Position numbers and translations under genes: made by a program. Shown piece after piece: positions 19,854 through 27,879 of a stretch of 27,879 bases of DNA (position 1 is its first letter; each line of letters starts with the position of its first letter). This stretch comes from Acanthamoeba lenticulata (Eukaryota; Discosea; Longamoebia; Acanthamoebidae), in NCBI GenBank assembly GCA_002179805.1, contig NAVB01000970.1, forward strand, positions 1-27,879, in the 5' to 3' direction. The notes beneath the pieces are model-generated. The model made no database searches. It was not told the origin of the DNA and saw only the letters and a program-made list of their open reading frames with translations.

Positions 19854-20591
19854 ATGAGCAGCGACAAGGGGGTGGCCAAGCCCACACTGATTTACTTCAA
19901 CGGTCGGGGTCGCGCTGAGGTGCCCCGCATGCTGCTTGAGGATGCCGGCGTGGACTATGACTATGTCTCTATCACGTATGCCAGTTGGCCTGAGGTACAG
20001 CAGCAGCTCACTGCCGCGAACAAGCTGCCTTTCGGCCAGGTGCCGCTCTACGAGGAGCCCGGCCTCACGCTGGTTCAGAGCGCGGCCATCACACGCTACT
20101 TGGCCCGCAAGCTGGGCTACAACGGCACCAACGCGCACGAAGAAGCGCTCATCGACCAGGCCTACGAGGGCGTGGCGGACACGGTCACTGAATTTGCCAA
20201 GGCCTTCTTCGCGCCACCGGAGCAGAAAGCTGCTGCCACTGAGAAGTTGAAGGGGGAGGTGCTACCGGCTCACCTGGCCGTCTACAACAAGCTGCTCGAG
20301 AAGAACGGCTCAAACGGCTTCTTGGTTGGCTCCCAGGTGCGTCCCCCAAACCAGGAGTGGCCAGACCGTCTGTGCGCTAACTCCTTTCGTCTTCACGTGC
20401 GTAATACAAAGTTGAGCTATGCTGATGTGCACCTTTGGCTGGCGTTGACCTTCGTCTTTGAACGCTACCCAGACGTCACTACGGACAGCCTGCTGGCGGA
20501 CTTTCCCGCAGTGAAGCAGCTGTTTGAGGGTGTTAACCAGCGCCAGCGCATCAAGGCCTATCTGGATCGTGACGTTTACAAAACCGCCTAA
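19854..20591 (+). CDS. Sigma-like glutathione S-transferase
   Basis: Cytosolic GST, likely conjugating glutathione to electrophiles. The start is ATG at 19854 after an A-rich leader. Exons 19854-20336 and 20412-20591 give 220 aa. The thioredoxin-like N domain has the catalytic Tyr in LIYFNGRGRAE (about residue 14), a KLPFGQVPLY cis-Pro region and the glutathione-binding VQSAAITRYLAR. The alpha-helical C domain has the N-cap motif LSYADVHLW. GRGRAE and QSAAI point to the sigma/prostaglandin-D-synthase-like group. The 75-nt intron is a multiple of three and lacks stops, so retention would add 25 residues between FLVGSQ and LSYADV. The class is an inference from motifs. Confidence 0.93.
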   Translation: MSSDKGVAKPTLIYFNGRGRAEVPRMLLEDAGVDYDYVSITYASWPEVQQQLTAANKLPFGQVPLYEEPGLTLVQSAAITRYLARKLGYNGTNAHEEALIDQAYEGVADTVTEFAKAFFAPPEQKAAATEKLKGEVLPAHLAVYNKLLEKNGSNGFLVGSQVRPPNQEWPDRLCANSFRLHVRNTKLSYADVHLWLALTFVFERYPDVTTDSLLADFPAVKQLFEGVNQRQRIKAYLDRDVYKTA

Positions 20592-20942
20592 GTGCAGAGA
20601 TCAGAGTAAGAAGGGCTGTGTGGTCTCATCTCGTACAACTTCAACCTTCACAGGGGCAAAAAGAAGGGGGATTCTGCACCCTAGAGCGAAAGGATTAAAG
20701 CAAGAGAAGAGGAGAGTAAAAAGGAGGATGATACGACACGGTGCCTGGCGCAGCTTAACTTATGGCCGTATCATCGGCACAGGTGCCCTTGTCCCACGGG
20801 CACCCGTTGGCGCGAGCCCACTGGAGCACGGCCAGGTGGCCTGCCCCGGCCGCATTAGCGCAGGTCCACTTGCCCCAAGGGCCAGGCCGCAAAAAACTGC
20901 TTCATCGCGCAATTTTATTTTCTTTTCTCTTCAGAATCGGAG
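20592..20942. other. GST-PDCD2 intergenic region
   Basis: 351 bp containing the GST 3' UTR, the ankyrin relic (20755-20889, minus) and a pyrimidine-rich leader just before the PDCD2 start (20912-20940). No other gene is seen. Confidence 0.4.
20755..20889 (-). pseudogene. Ankyrin-repeat (CPWD-type) gene relic
   Basis: On the minus strand the frame reads PWGKWTCANAAGAGHLAVLQ, then WARANGCPWDKGTC, then a stop (TAA at 20757-20755). GHLxVLQWARANGCPWD is the hallmark of a large ankyrin family common in Acanthamoeba and also in its giant viruses. Only about 1.5 repeats remain, with no ATG and an in-frame stop just upstream, so this is a broken fragment or a stray terminal piece rather than a gene. 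Confidence 0.7.
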
Positions 20943-22565
20943 ATGCAGATGAACAAGGTTGGGGTGGTGCGCTCCCCCGCGCGCGGCGTACAACCGAAGC
21001 CCAACAAGCAACCAGTGGTCCTTGGATACATTGGCCAACGTGCAGAAGAGGACAACATCTGGTCGAGCAAAATCGGAGGCCAGCCCGTCCGTTCCCCATC
21101 AATTCCTGAAAGATGATGATGCCTAACCGGTGGCAGAGCGCTTTCCCGACTCATGAATCCATGCTGTGTGCACAACACAGATGTGGATCGGCACTCCGCC
21201 ACCGGAGTCCTACTATCGTTGTGGCCAGTGTGGAAAGCTCATGTACCTTGTGGCGCAGGCCTACGCACCCCTGCCGCACTTGGCCCACCTCGACCGTGCG
21301 GTACTCAGAAGCTCCCACTGACCGGCGTCCGAGTGGCGCCTGCTCACGACACAAGGTGGGTGTTCGTGCGCATGCAGCTCTACATCTTTGCGTGCAACAG
21401 CGAGCAATGCAACAACGAACGCAACGGCCCGGCCAAGTGGTGCGTGTCGAGTCGGGTTGTTCTGCATGGAGTCAGGGGCACGTGATCTCACCACACCGTT
21501 GGCGGCCCACCAGCTGGCGAGTGCTGCGCGGCCAGGACCTCTGTGCCGAGGAGGAGGAGGCACCGAGCGAGGCCATCGCGACTGACCCAAAGGCTCCGCA
21601 GCCAGAGGCAGCTCAGGCACTCGAGAGCAACGACGACTGGGGCGCCGGGGGTGATGGCTGGGGCGCGACCGACGACTGGCTCAAGCCCACCGACGAGCAG
21701 GACCTGGAGAAGCTGCTCGCGTCGGCCCTCACCATCTCTAACCCTGGCTCTGCTGGTGCGAGCGAGGTTGCGCCCAAGTCCGGGTCGACCTCCACCAGCA
21801 GCACGCCCAGCAAGTCGTCCAAGCAGCACAGCGCGAAGGCGCCTCTGCCGCGGGCCCTGCCGAGAGGAAGTGGGTTCTATGGCTTCTACATGGAGGTCGA
21901 GGAGGAGGTGATGCGGCCCATCGTGGGCAAGAAGGAGAAGAAGCTCGCCGAGCAGTGGGCCCACGAGCTCGAGGCGAACGACGATGCCTATTACGACGAC
22001 GTCGATGACGGCAAGCGCAACAACGGGCGCAAGGGCAAGGGCAAGCAGAAGGGCGCCGGCGCTGGCGGCGGCGACCTCGACTTCTCGGGCCACGAAGAGT
22101 ATGAAGAGACCGAGGAGAAGTACCTCCTCAAGTTCCAGGAGCATCTGGAGCGAAACCCTGAGCACGTCTTCAGATACTCCTTCTCCGGCCGACCGCTGTG
22201 GATGTCCAGGGACTTCCCCCAGAGCGTTCCGGTCTGCGAACGCTGTGGCGCCGAGCGGTACTGGCCTCGACCTTTGTTTTCATTTCGCATATCTGACCCT
22301 GTGGACTCGGAACTCCTCTTGGCTGACCTGAACTGCGCGGCCCAACGCACGCAGGGTGTTTGAATGCGAGGTGATGCCCACGCTGATCTACCTCTTGCGA
22401 GCGGCCCAGGAGTACGAGGCCGAGGCGGAGAGCGAGCCCGCCATCGAGGACGTCCAGCTTGAATTCGGATGCGTGTCCATCTTTGCCTGTCCGCAGAGCT
22501 GCGGTGCCCCTGGCGGGGGCAACGCCTACGCCTACGAGTATGCCTTCCTCCAGCAAGCCCTCTGA
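20943..22565 (+). CDS. PDCD2: PDCD2 family protein
   Basis: Programmed cell death protein 2 family. Characterised members chaperone the ribosomal protein uS5 during 40S assembly. Predicted exons 20943-21086, 21181-21300, 21378-21439, 21514-22257 and 22355-22565 give about 426 aa. The N-terminal signature is VVLGYIGQRAEEDNIWSSKIGGQP. A first zinc pair follows (YYRCGQCGKLMYLVAQAYAPL), then LYIFACNSEQC and WRVLRGQ. The middle is acidic and low complexity, with DDWGAGGDGWG repeats and a basic Lys/Gly stretch. The C-terminal PDCD2_C domain runs from EKYLLKFQEHLERNPEHVFRY through VPVCERCGAERVFECEVMPTL to the end. The start ATG at 20943 follows a pyrimidine-rich tract; the nearby ATG at 20949 is an alternative. 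Confidence 0.9.
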
Positions 22566-22725
22566 GAGTCCCTCTCCCACTCGGATGGTGTACACACAGC
22601 CTTTGATGGAAAGCCAAGTCTTCTTGTTGTTGTTCATCGGCTCAAAGGAGCGTGCGACGCGCTTTATTCCAGCCCGAGAGGAGCCTTGTGGCGTTCTTCA
22701 TGAAGGAAGAGGCTGCGATGCGCTC

Positions 22726-23433
22726 TCACTTGCGCTGGGCGAGGTTCTCGATGTGGATGCGCAGCTGCCAGGCCCACTGCATGTGGCACCGCTCGCACTC
22801 GAGAAGGAGGTCTTCGATGGACTTGATGTTCATGTCGGCCACCTGCTTCCTGTCGTTGCAGATGTTACGGACGGCGGTTTCGTGGTTGTTGAGCAACACC
22901 TGCAGCATCTCGTTCTCATTGGGCCACGAGCCCTCCTGTGGGCTGCTGGTGAGAAAGCCATCATCAACACAAGGCGCGGTGACGATAGCTCAAGCACGGT
23001 ACCGCCGGGTTGTGGCATCTGTTCATGCGGCAGATCTCGGTGAGGATGGGCACTTTGTAGCCGATGCCGCGGATGTGTCTTCCGACCTTCTCGGCGAGGC
23101 AGGCGATCTCCTTCGCTTGCTGCTGGAACAGGTCGCCCAGCATGTGGCTGCGCGGACCAACCTGATGACCATCTGTTCAGCAACAACACGTTACATAGTG
23201 AAAGGCCAGAGAAGGGAAACATACGACGTTGAGGAAGTAGTTGAAAGTATGCAGGTACGTGCACACCTGTGGCCAGAGACCGTTAGACAAAGCCTTGGTG
23301 CTGTTCAACAAGTCGCCCGTACCTGGTCGGCATGCAGGGTAGCCAGCACTTGCCCAGTTTGGTCAAGGTTCTTGATCGGGGCGCCATAGTGCACCTCGAC
23401 CGGCTCCCTCTGGATTTGGACTTGAGTGGCCAT
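22726..23433 (-). CDS. Dps/ferritin-like-fold protein (paralogue A)
   Basis: Four predicted exons (23433-23323, 23266-23225, 23161-23003, 22935-22726), all phase 0, give 173 aa. It starts MATQVQIQREP. Across its length it aligns without gaps around FNYFLNVVGPRSHMLGDLF, RHIRGIGYKVPILTE, LLNNHETAVRNICND and LLECERCHMQWAWQLRIHI to the + strand paralogue at 23931. The four-helix layout, the RHIRGIGYK turn and the C-terminal WAWQLR are typical of Dps (DNA-binding mini-ferritin) proteins. Expected ferroxidase residues are replaced: the His of the 'YHWN' motif is Phe, and the Glu of 'AER' is Arg. Iron oxidation is therefore doubtful. A TTTATAT element lies about 45 bp upstream. The Dps call is from fold-level similarity, so moderate confidence. 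Confidence 0.7.
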
Positions 23434-23477
23434 GTTGCTTTCGTTGTTGTGGTTGTTTGGTTTAGCAGAGCAAAGGA

Positions 23478-23485
23478 TATAAATG
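23478..23485 (-). promoter_or_regulatory. TATA-like element of Dps-like gene A
   Basis: The minus strand reads TTTATATCC about 45 bp upstream of the start codon. It is weaker than the opposite gene's TATAAATA. Confidence 0.4.
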
Positions 23486-23858
23486 TGTGCCTGACTATTT
23501 AACTTGCAAGGATTGCCGCTCCCTGGACTTGCGTCGGGTTTGTCGTGAGACTGTCGCTCATGTACTGTCTGCTCCTCAGAGAACTCTTCCTTGCAGATGA
23601 ATTTCGCAGTGGCTCGACTTGTTCCGCTAAGAGACGCCAAGGCTCCCCTGATTTTGCCCGAATTGGCCAAGTGATAAAGCCTTCTCCTGGTTTGCCATTG
23701 GGCCAAGCTTTGTTGCGCCCGGTTCTTGGGCTCCCTTTTCGCGAAGGTCCTCTTCAACAGGCAGTTTAAGGATCAAGCCACCGACGCACCCTTAGCGGGT
23801 CGGCGACATCTCGTCGGTCTTTTCAGGCCTGGGCGCATCACTACGCCAAAGTGCCAAG

Positions 23859-23866
23859 TATAAATA
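23859..23866 (+). promoter_or_regulatory. TATA box of Dps-like gene B
   Basis: TATAAATA lies 65-72 bp upstream of the ATG at 23931, a canonical sequence and distance. Confidence 0.65.
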
Positions 23867-23930
23867 TCAACACATAGTCCCTCCTTGCATTACCACACTC
23901 GCTTGCCAACAACTACTCCACTACCCGAAG

Positions 23931-24606
23931 ATGGCCACCCAAATCCAGTTCAACGTCCAGAGGGAGCCGATCCTGCCCAACTTTGGACTTGACGAGAAGG
24001 CGCTCTCTCAGACTGCCCTCATCCTCAACAGGATCGTGTCTGACCAGGTATCCCTTCCTTGGAGAAACACAGCCTGCTTGACCACCAGCCCTAACCCTTG
24101 GCTCGTGTAGGTCGTGGTCACGATGCGCAGCATCAACTACAAGTACAACGTCGTCAGCCCGAGGTCCTACATGGTCTGCGACCTGTTGAAGGACCAGATC
24201 CGCCAGCAGGAAGAGCTGGTCGACAAGGTCTCGCGCCACATCCGCTCGCTGGGCTACAAGGTGCCCACGTTGTCCGAGAAGCTGCGCCTGGCCTCGGTCG
24301 ACATCCCCAAGGAAGGCGAGTGGCCCGACTGCAACACGATGATCACCACGCTGCTGCAAAGCCACGAGACCATCGTCCAGAACCTGTGCAGGGACAAGTA
24401 TGTTCTTCATCTCCTTGTCTTGCTTTGGCAAAGCCATAGGACTGACCCTTTCTTGCTCGCGGGACAGGGACATGGTGAAGGACTTGGGGGTGAAGGCGGT
24501 TGAGGACCTCATCCTCGAGTGCGAGCGGTGCCACATGCAGTGGGCCTGGCAGCTGCGCACCCACATCCAGACCCTCGCCCCCACCGGCGGCAAGCCCCAG
24601 CTCTAA
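23931..24606 (+). CDS. Dps/ferritin-like-fold protein (paralogue B)
   Basis: Three predicted exons (23931-24047, 24111-24397, 24468-24606) give 180 aa, starting MATQIQFNVQREP and ending PTGGKPQL. Helix 1-2 reads MRSINYKYNVVSPRSYM. Dps proteins have YHW at that site, so the ferroxidase His is Lys; the 'AER' Glu is Arg; the Asp of the same motif remains (LVDKVSRHIRSLGYK). Helix 3-4 carries CNTMITTLLQSHETIVQNLC and CHMQWAWQLRTHI. The first intron sits at the same place as in paralogue A. The second and third introns of A are absent, and B has its own late intron (24398-24467). A role in DNA or stress protection is possible by family, but metal chemistry is questionable. Confidence 0.72.
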
Positions 24607-24759
24607 GCAAGAGATTGGGCCCCATCAGCCGCACGGCGCTTCCCCGCCATCCTCCGGCGTCTCCCTGGAGAGAAAACGAGCACGAAAGAAGAAATAAAAG
24701 GGCGGCGCTTGCTTGCTGATTGGCACTCTTGGGGAAGGAACAACGCTTCGTCCTGCGTT
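24607..24759. other. Convergent spacer between Dps-like B and IMP4
   Basis: 153 bp with an AATAAA at about 24692-24699, a likely polyadenylation signal of the + gene. Nothing else is seen. Confidence 0.4.
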
Positions 24760-26240
24760 TTATGCGATGGAGAGGTTCTGCTTCCTCTTGGCGTTGGACA
24801 TGTAGGGCTTGAGCACCCACTCGTTCTCCGCCTCGACCATGTCGACAGTGCCCAGCTTGATCTGGTAAAGCTTGAGCTCGAATCGCGGGCCCACCTCCGT
24901 CAGCTCCACAGTCTTGTGTCCCTCCTTCTTGTATGTGTGATGCCTGCACCCCCGCAAACCTGAGCGTCAATCTTCGACGCCCTTTGCCCTTGGGCTCTCT
25001 GCCGTAGTGGCCACACGACGAGGGGACGCACGAACCGGAAGGAGATGAAGTCGTTGTCGTTGGCAAAGGTGATCACGCGCTGGGCGTCTTCCTTGGGCAC
25101 CGGGAACAGGTGCTTCAAAATTTTCATCGTCTGGAAACCAACGACGCGGTGAGACTCATGGCCAGCGGTGAGGGGCAATGGTGCAAAAGGGGATAGCGGG
25201 TACCCGCTCGCCCAGCTTCGAGTCAAACTTGTGGAAGATGAGGTGCGGGTACTGCTGTGAAATCGTCGCCCTCTCCTGCAGATATATTTCATTAATAATT
25301 GTAAAAAGCAGCGCAAAATGCGGAACGGCGAACCTTGAGATCGTGGCGAAGCACCGAGTTCATGATGCCGAAGTAGGCCGTGGGCCCATAGGGCAGGTGG
25401 CACACCACCAAGCCGTCTAAAGGTTGTCATCACAGCAAATCGCCGGTCAGTAGCGATGTCATAACGTTCGCCACGGGGGAGGAGGAGGGAAGTACCGGGC
25501 TCGCCTCGGTGCTCGTGGACGAGCACGAGGTCGGTCACCTCATTGGCTCGGCAGGTCTCGACGAGCTGCTTGAGCACGTAGTTACCACGGTTGAGCTTCT
25601 GTGCGTTGGGGAACACCAGTCGCAGCTCCTGCTCGTCCGAGCGATAGGCACACGGCCATCGATCGATCAGCACTCGAGCGTGCTGACAACACAAACGTTG
25701 GAGGGGCCGTCGTGACGAACCTTGACGAACTGGTTGAGACGAGACGAGGGATCGCGCGAGGTCGTGATGACAATCTTGGGGTCCCTGATGCCAGCTCGGG
25801 CGTACTCATCGTCGATGTTTTCTGCTCCACCAAAAAGCGAGCCACAATTAAATAAATAAATACAGAATAAAAGAAGCCTGCGTCGCTGGAGTATCTAGGA
25901 CGGCGCACGTACGTTCAAACTTGGCAGGATCGTCGTAAGGGATCAGCTCACGCAGTTCCTCTTGCTCTTTCAGCAGCTCAGTTGGCAGCCTTCGCCCAGC
26001 TGCAATTTGGTAAAATGTTAACAATCTATCGTCATCACTGGCGATTAAACGGAAAATGGTGTTTACCGTCGATGGCTGTCTTTAAGCGCTTCCTCTTCTC
26101 ATAGAGCTCTCGCTCCTTGCCCTCCAGTTGCTTTTTGAAAAGATATTCCTTCCTCAATCGTGCGTTACGTCGGATCTATCCACCCAAATGAAGCAAATTA
26201 ACGATTTTGGGATTTGTGGCACCGAGAATCTACATACCAT
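24760..26240 (-). CDS. IMP4: IMP4, Brix-domain U3 snoRNP protein
   Basis: Part of the Mpp10-Imp3-Imp4 module that promotes U3 snoRNA-pre-rRNA pairing in the nucleolus. Nine predicted coding exons (minus): 26240-26238, 26175-26067, 25999-25913, 25821-25721, 25628-25496, 25416-25334, 25275-25204, 25130-25036, 24943-24760. They give 288 aa, against about 291 in human. The N-terminus M-IRRNARLRKEYLFKK is basic and helical. DPKIVITTSRDPSSRL opens the Brix domain, followed by LVFPNAQKLNRG, LVLVHEHRGEPDGL, LPYGPTAYFG, HLFPVPKEDAQRVITFAND and VELTEVGPRFELKLY. The first coding exon is the ATG alone, joined in phase 0 to ATCCGACGT. Family length and conserved spacing support every junction. Confidence 0.95.
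25848..25866. repeat. AAAT repeat in an IMP4 intron
   Basis: AATTAAATAAATAAATAC lies in the intron between exons 3 and 4, another member of the window's AAAT tracts. Confidence 0.7.
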
Positions 26241-26401
26241 GTTGTGTGGGTGGTTGTTTTTGCTGAGGAGGGGAGGGTGCCGGAGGAGCAAGCTTGATGG
26301 CCCACAGGTGTTAGGATGAGAGAAGGAGTTTGTTCGGGTTTGTGTTTTCCTCTCTTTTTTGATTTATTTTTATTTTATTCTTCTTTTCTTCTGCTCTGCC
26401 A

Positions 26402-27509
26402 TCACCTGTGGCGTCGTTTGAGGTACTTGGCGGCCTTCTCCTGCTTCTCGGTCATCTCCCGCTTCCACTCGTCGTACTCGGCTTGGGTGAGCCCGAGGCG
26501 CTCTCGGAGGACGGCATCCATGTCGACCGGCGGAGGAGCGTTCCCCAGGAGCTTGTACCAGATGGCCCACCGCAGCACGCGGAAGAGGAGCAGTCCGAGC
26601 GTGTAGGGCAGCAGCACCAGCTGCACCACCACGAGGTCACGCCAGCCAGGTGACCGGATGCCCATCAGCTTCACCTCAGGTTCGGATTCTTCGGAAGCGG
26701 CCTGTTCCTCCTGCTGTTGTTGCTGCTTAGCGTTTTTCCTCTTCTTGCCAGATGTCGCGGCGTCACTGTTGTTGGCGCGCAGCTGGGCCTGCCTGTGGCG
26801 GTAGGTCGGCGTCTGCTTCACCCTCGACAGAGCCAAGTGGTATCGGTGTCGCTTGTGGGCGTAGTGCAGCACCGTCACAGCTGCACGCCACGGCACGCAA
26901 TCAGGCAACGCCAAAGAGGCCGGTGGAGGGTGACGTACTGGTGATGAGCCAGAAGAGGACCCATCGAATGTCATGTTCGGGAGCACCATAGCGATGCGCA
27001 TAACGACCATAGTACTTCACGTGCCAAGGGATACCTGTGTGCCCGCGCAGTCAGCCTTGTGTTGGAGCAGGGGGGTGAGGAAGCCAGACCCTTGGTGCGG
27101 AGGGAGTCGTAGTGGTCTTTCTTGACCGGGTCAGAGAGGACGTCGTAGGCGAACACCACCCGGCGGAACTGCTCTGCTGCCTCTGCGGTCGGATTCTTGT
27201 CTGGGTGCCTTCGCCAGACGACCGACGTCAGAGCAGAGCAAGAAGAATGGGCAACAAGGGGATGGGATAAAACCATCGCTTGGTGAGTGCACGAAAGGCT
27301 CGCTTGAGCTCCGCCGAAGTGGCCTGCTCGGTGACCTCGAGGAGGCTGTAGTAATCGCGTCCGGCCACAACATCCTCAACCAGCTGGTAAAAATCGGAGG
27401 GGGAGCCGAATTCATCGGTAGAGAATCCACTCGTAGGGGGCACCCAGGCCGCCACCAAGACAACGAGCGCGATCGCGGCCACTGCCCAGCCAACGGAGAG
27501 GCCCCTCAT
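26402..27509 (-). CDS. DNAJC25: DNAJC25-like J-domain membrane protein
   Basis: Probable ER membrane co-chaperone that recruits Hsp70/BiP through its J domain. Predicted exons 27509-27274, 27208-27090, 27034-26939 and 26880-26402 give about 309 aa. Residues 1-28 form a signal peptide or anchor (VAAIALVVLVAAW). The J domain runs from RDYYSLLEVTEQAT through KRWHPDKNP, where HPD is restored across intron 1, to FAYDVLSDPVKKDHYD. A second membrane segment is IRWVLFWLITTVTVL. Then comes a charged Lys/Gln linker with a Gln run, a third segment (VVVQLVLLPYTLGLLLF), and a C-terminal helix with EYDEWKREM. Three segments plus an N-terminal J domain match DNAJC25 rather than soluble J proteins. It shares a 167-bp divergent promoter with the EF-hand gene. 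Confidence 0.82.
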
Positions 27510-27676
27510 CTTGAAGACGCCTCGGGCACTGGCAAAAGAAAATGCGAAGGAAACATGTTCTTTTCTATCAACATTAATTTGGGGGGGGGGGTTATCAAAG
27601 TCGGCTTGGAGCAACCGCGCCCAAGAACAACACAGCGGCACGCTCCAGCGCCAGTACGAGATAGAGAGAGCGCAAG
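27510..27676. promoter_or_regulatory. Divergent promoter with G11 tract
   Basis: The 167-bp gap between the DNAJC25-like and EF-hand start codons contains a run of 11 G (27581-27591) after ATTAATTT. No TATA box is evident. Confidence 0.4.
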
Positions 27677-27879
27677 ATGTCGGAGACGCTATCGCACGAG
27701 CAAGAGCAGGAGCTCAAGGAAGTGTTTGAGTTCTTTGATAAGGAGAAGAAGGGACAGCTGGCGCCCAAGGATGTGAGCTTGCTGTTTAAATCGCTGGGAG
27801 AGGACATGAGCGAGCAGCAGGCCTCCAACTTGTGCGGTGGAGGGGGTCTCTCCTTCTCGGCCTTCCTCCAGAATCGGCA
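27677..27879 (+). CDS. EF-hand (calmodulin/light-chain-like) protein, 3' partial
   Basis: ATG at 27677 opens MSETLSHEQEQELKEVFEFF, the classic first helix of the calmodulin/myosin-light-chain family. The loop DKEKKGQLAPKD follows. It has Asp at position 1 and Gly at 6, but Glu at 3, Lys at 5 and Asp at 12, so calcium binding may be weak. Next comes LLFKSLGEDMSEQQASNLC, then GLSFSAFLQ, where the second hand would lie but appears shortened, as in some light chains. The window ends before the stop. Essential light chain or caltractin-like proteins are equally possible. Confidence 0.75.
   Translation, partial: MSETLSHEQEQELKEVFEFFDKEKKGQLAPKDVSLLFKSLGEDMSEQQASNLCGGGGLSFSAFLQNR

Larger units (their letters stand above)
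23434..23930. other. Divergent promoter region of the Dps-like pair
   Basis: 497 bp between two head-to-head start codons. It carries a TATA-like element for each gene and no supported CDS; an open minus frame through part of it runs on from the paralogue A start and shows no family features. Confidence 0.5.

Noticed and set aside
1..27879. CRISPR array, insertion sequence or other transposon
   Set aside because: No regularly spaced direct repeats, terminal repeats or transposase frames were seen.

Overview
The window looks like nuclear DNA of a free-living amoebozoan, most likely Acanthamoeba or a close relative. The evidence is GC-rich exons, many short introns (about 40-105 nt) whose 5' splice sites favour GTNCG (often GTACGT), AT-rich stretches confined to introns and intergenic gaps, and amoeba-style proteins such as a PapD-like/TKL kinase. 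I assigned exons by hand from reading frame, splice phase and recalled family alignments. Junctions are therefore predictions, but in every multi-exon model the phases close exactly.

Layout, left to right: (1) 3' part of a TKL protein kinase (+, <42-2314). (2) A small orphan with ubiquitin-like features (-, 2384-2972). (3) A 21-exon FANCJ/BRIP1 Fe-S helicase (+, 3038-8216). (4) A Mn-type superoxide dismutase with a signal peptide (+, 8303-9379). (5) An intronless UBL-RBR ubiquitin ligase (-, 9442-10440). (6) FCF1, the PIN-domain SSU-processome protein (-, 10720-11714). (7) A small orphan with a Ser-rich tail (+, 12204-12789). (8) A mitochondrial-looking HAD 5'-nucleotidase of the NT5DC type, 15 exons (-, 12971-16007). 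(9) NSF, the SNARE-disassembly AAA ATPase, 10 exons (-, 16558-19573). (10) A sigma-like GST (+, 19854-20591). (11) An ankyrin-repeat relic (-, 20755-20889). (12) PDCD2 (+, 20943-22565). (13, 14) A head-to-head pair of Dps/ferritin-like paralogues (-, 22726-23433 and +, 23931-24606). (15) IMP4, the Brix-domain U3 snoRNP protein (-, 24760-26240). (16) A DNAJC25-like J-domain membrane protein (-, 26402-27509). (17) The 5' part of an EF-hand protein (+, from 27677).

The genes do not form an operon or a single pathway. Loose themes are ribosome biogenesis (FCF1, IMP4, and by family knowledge PDCD2), redox/stress defence (SOD, GST, Dps-like pair), ubiquitin signalling and secretory traffic (NSF, DNAJC25). 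Gene ends are tight, and several divergent pairs share 170-500 bp promoters. The most unusual signals are an FANCJ intron with a perfect U12-type donor and no AG acceptor, two likely GC-AG introns, an IMP4 gene whose start codon is alone in its first coding exon, a divergent Dps-like pair that has lost ferroxidase ligands, and a DFD-for-DFG kinase. I found no CRISPR array, transposon, rRNA or convincing tRNA.
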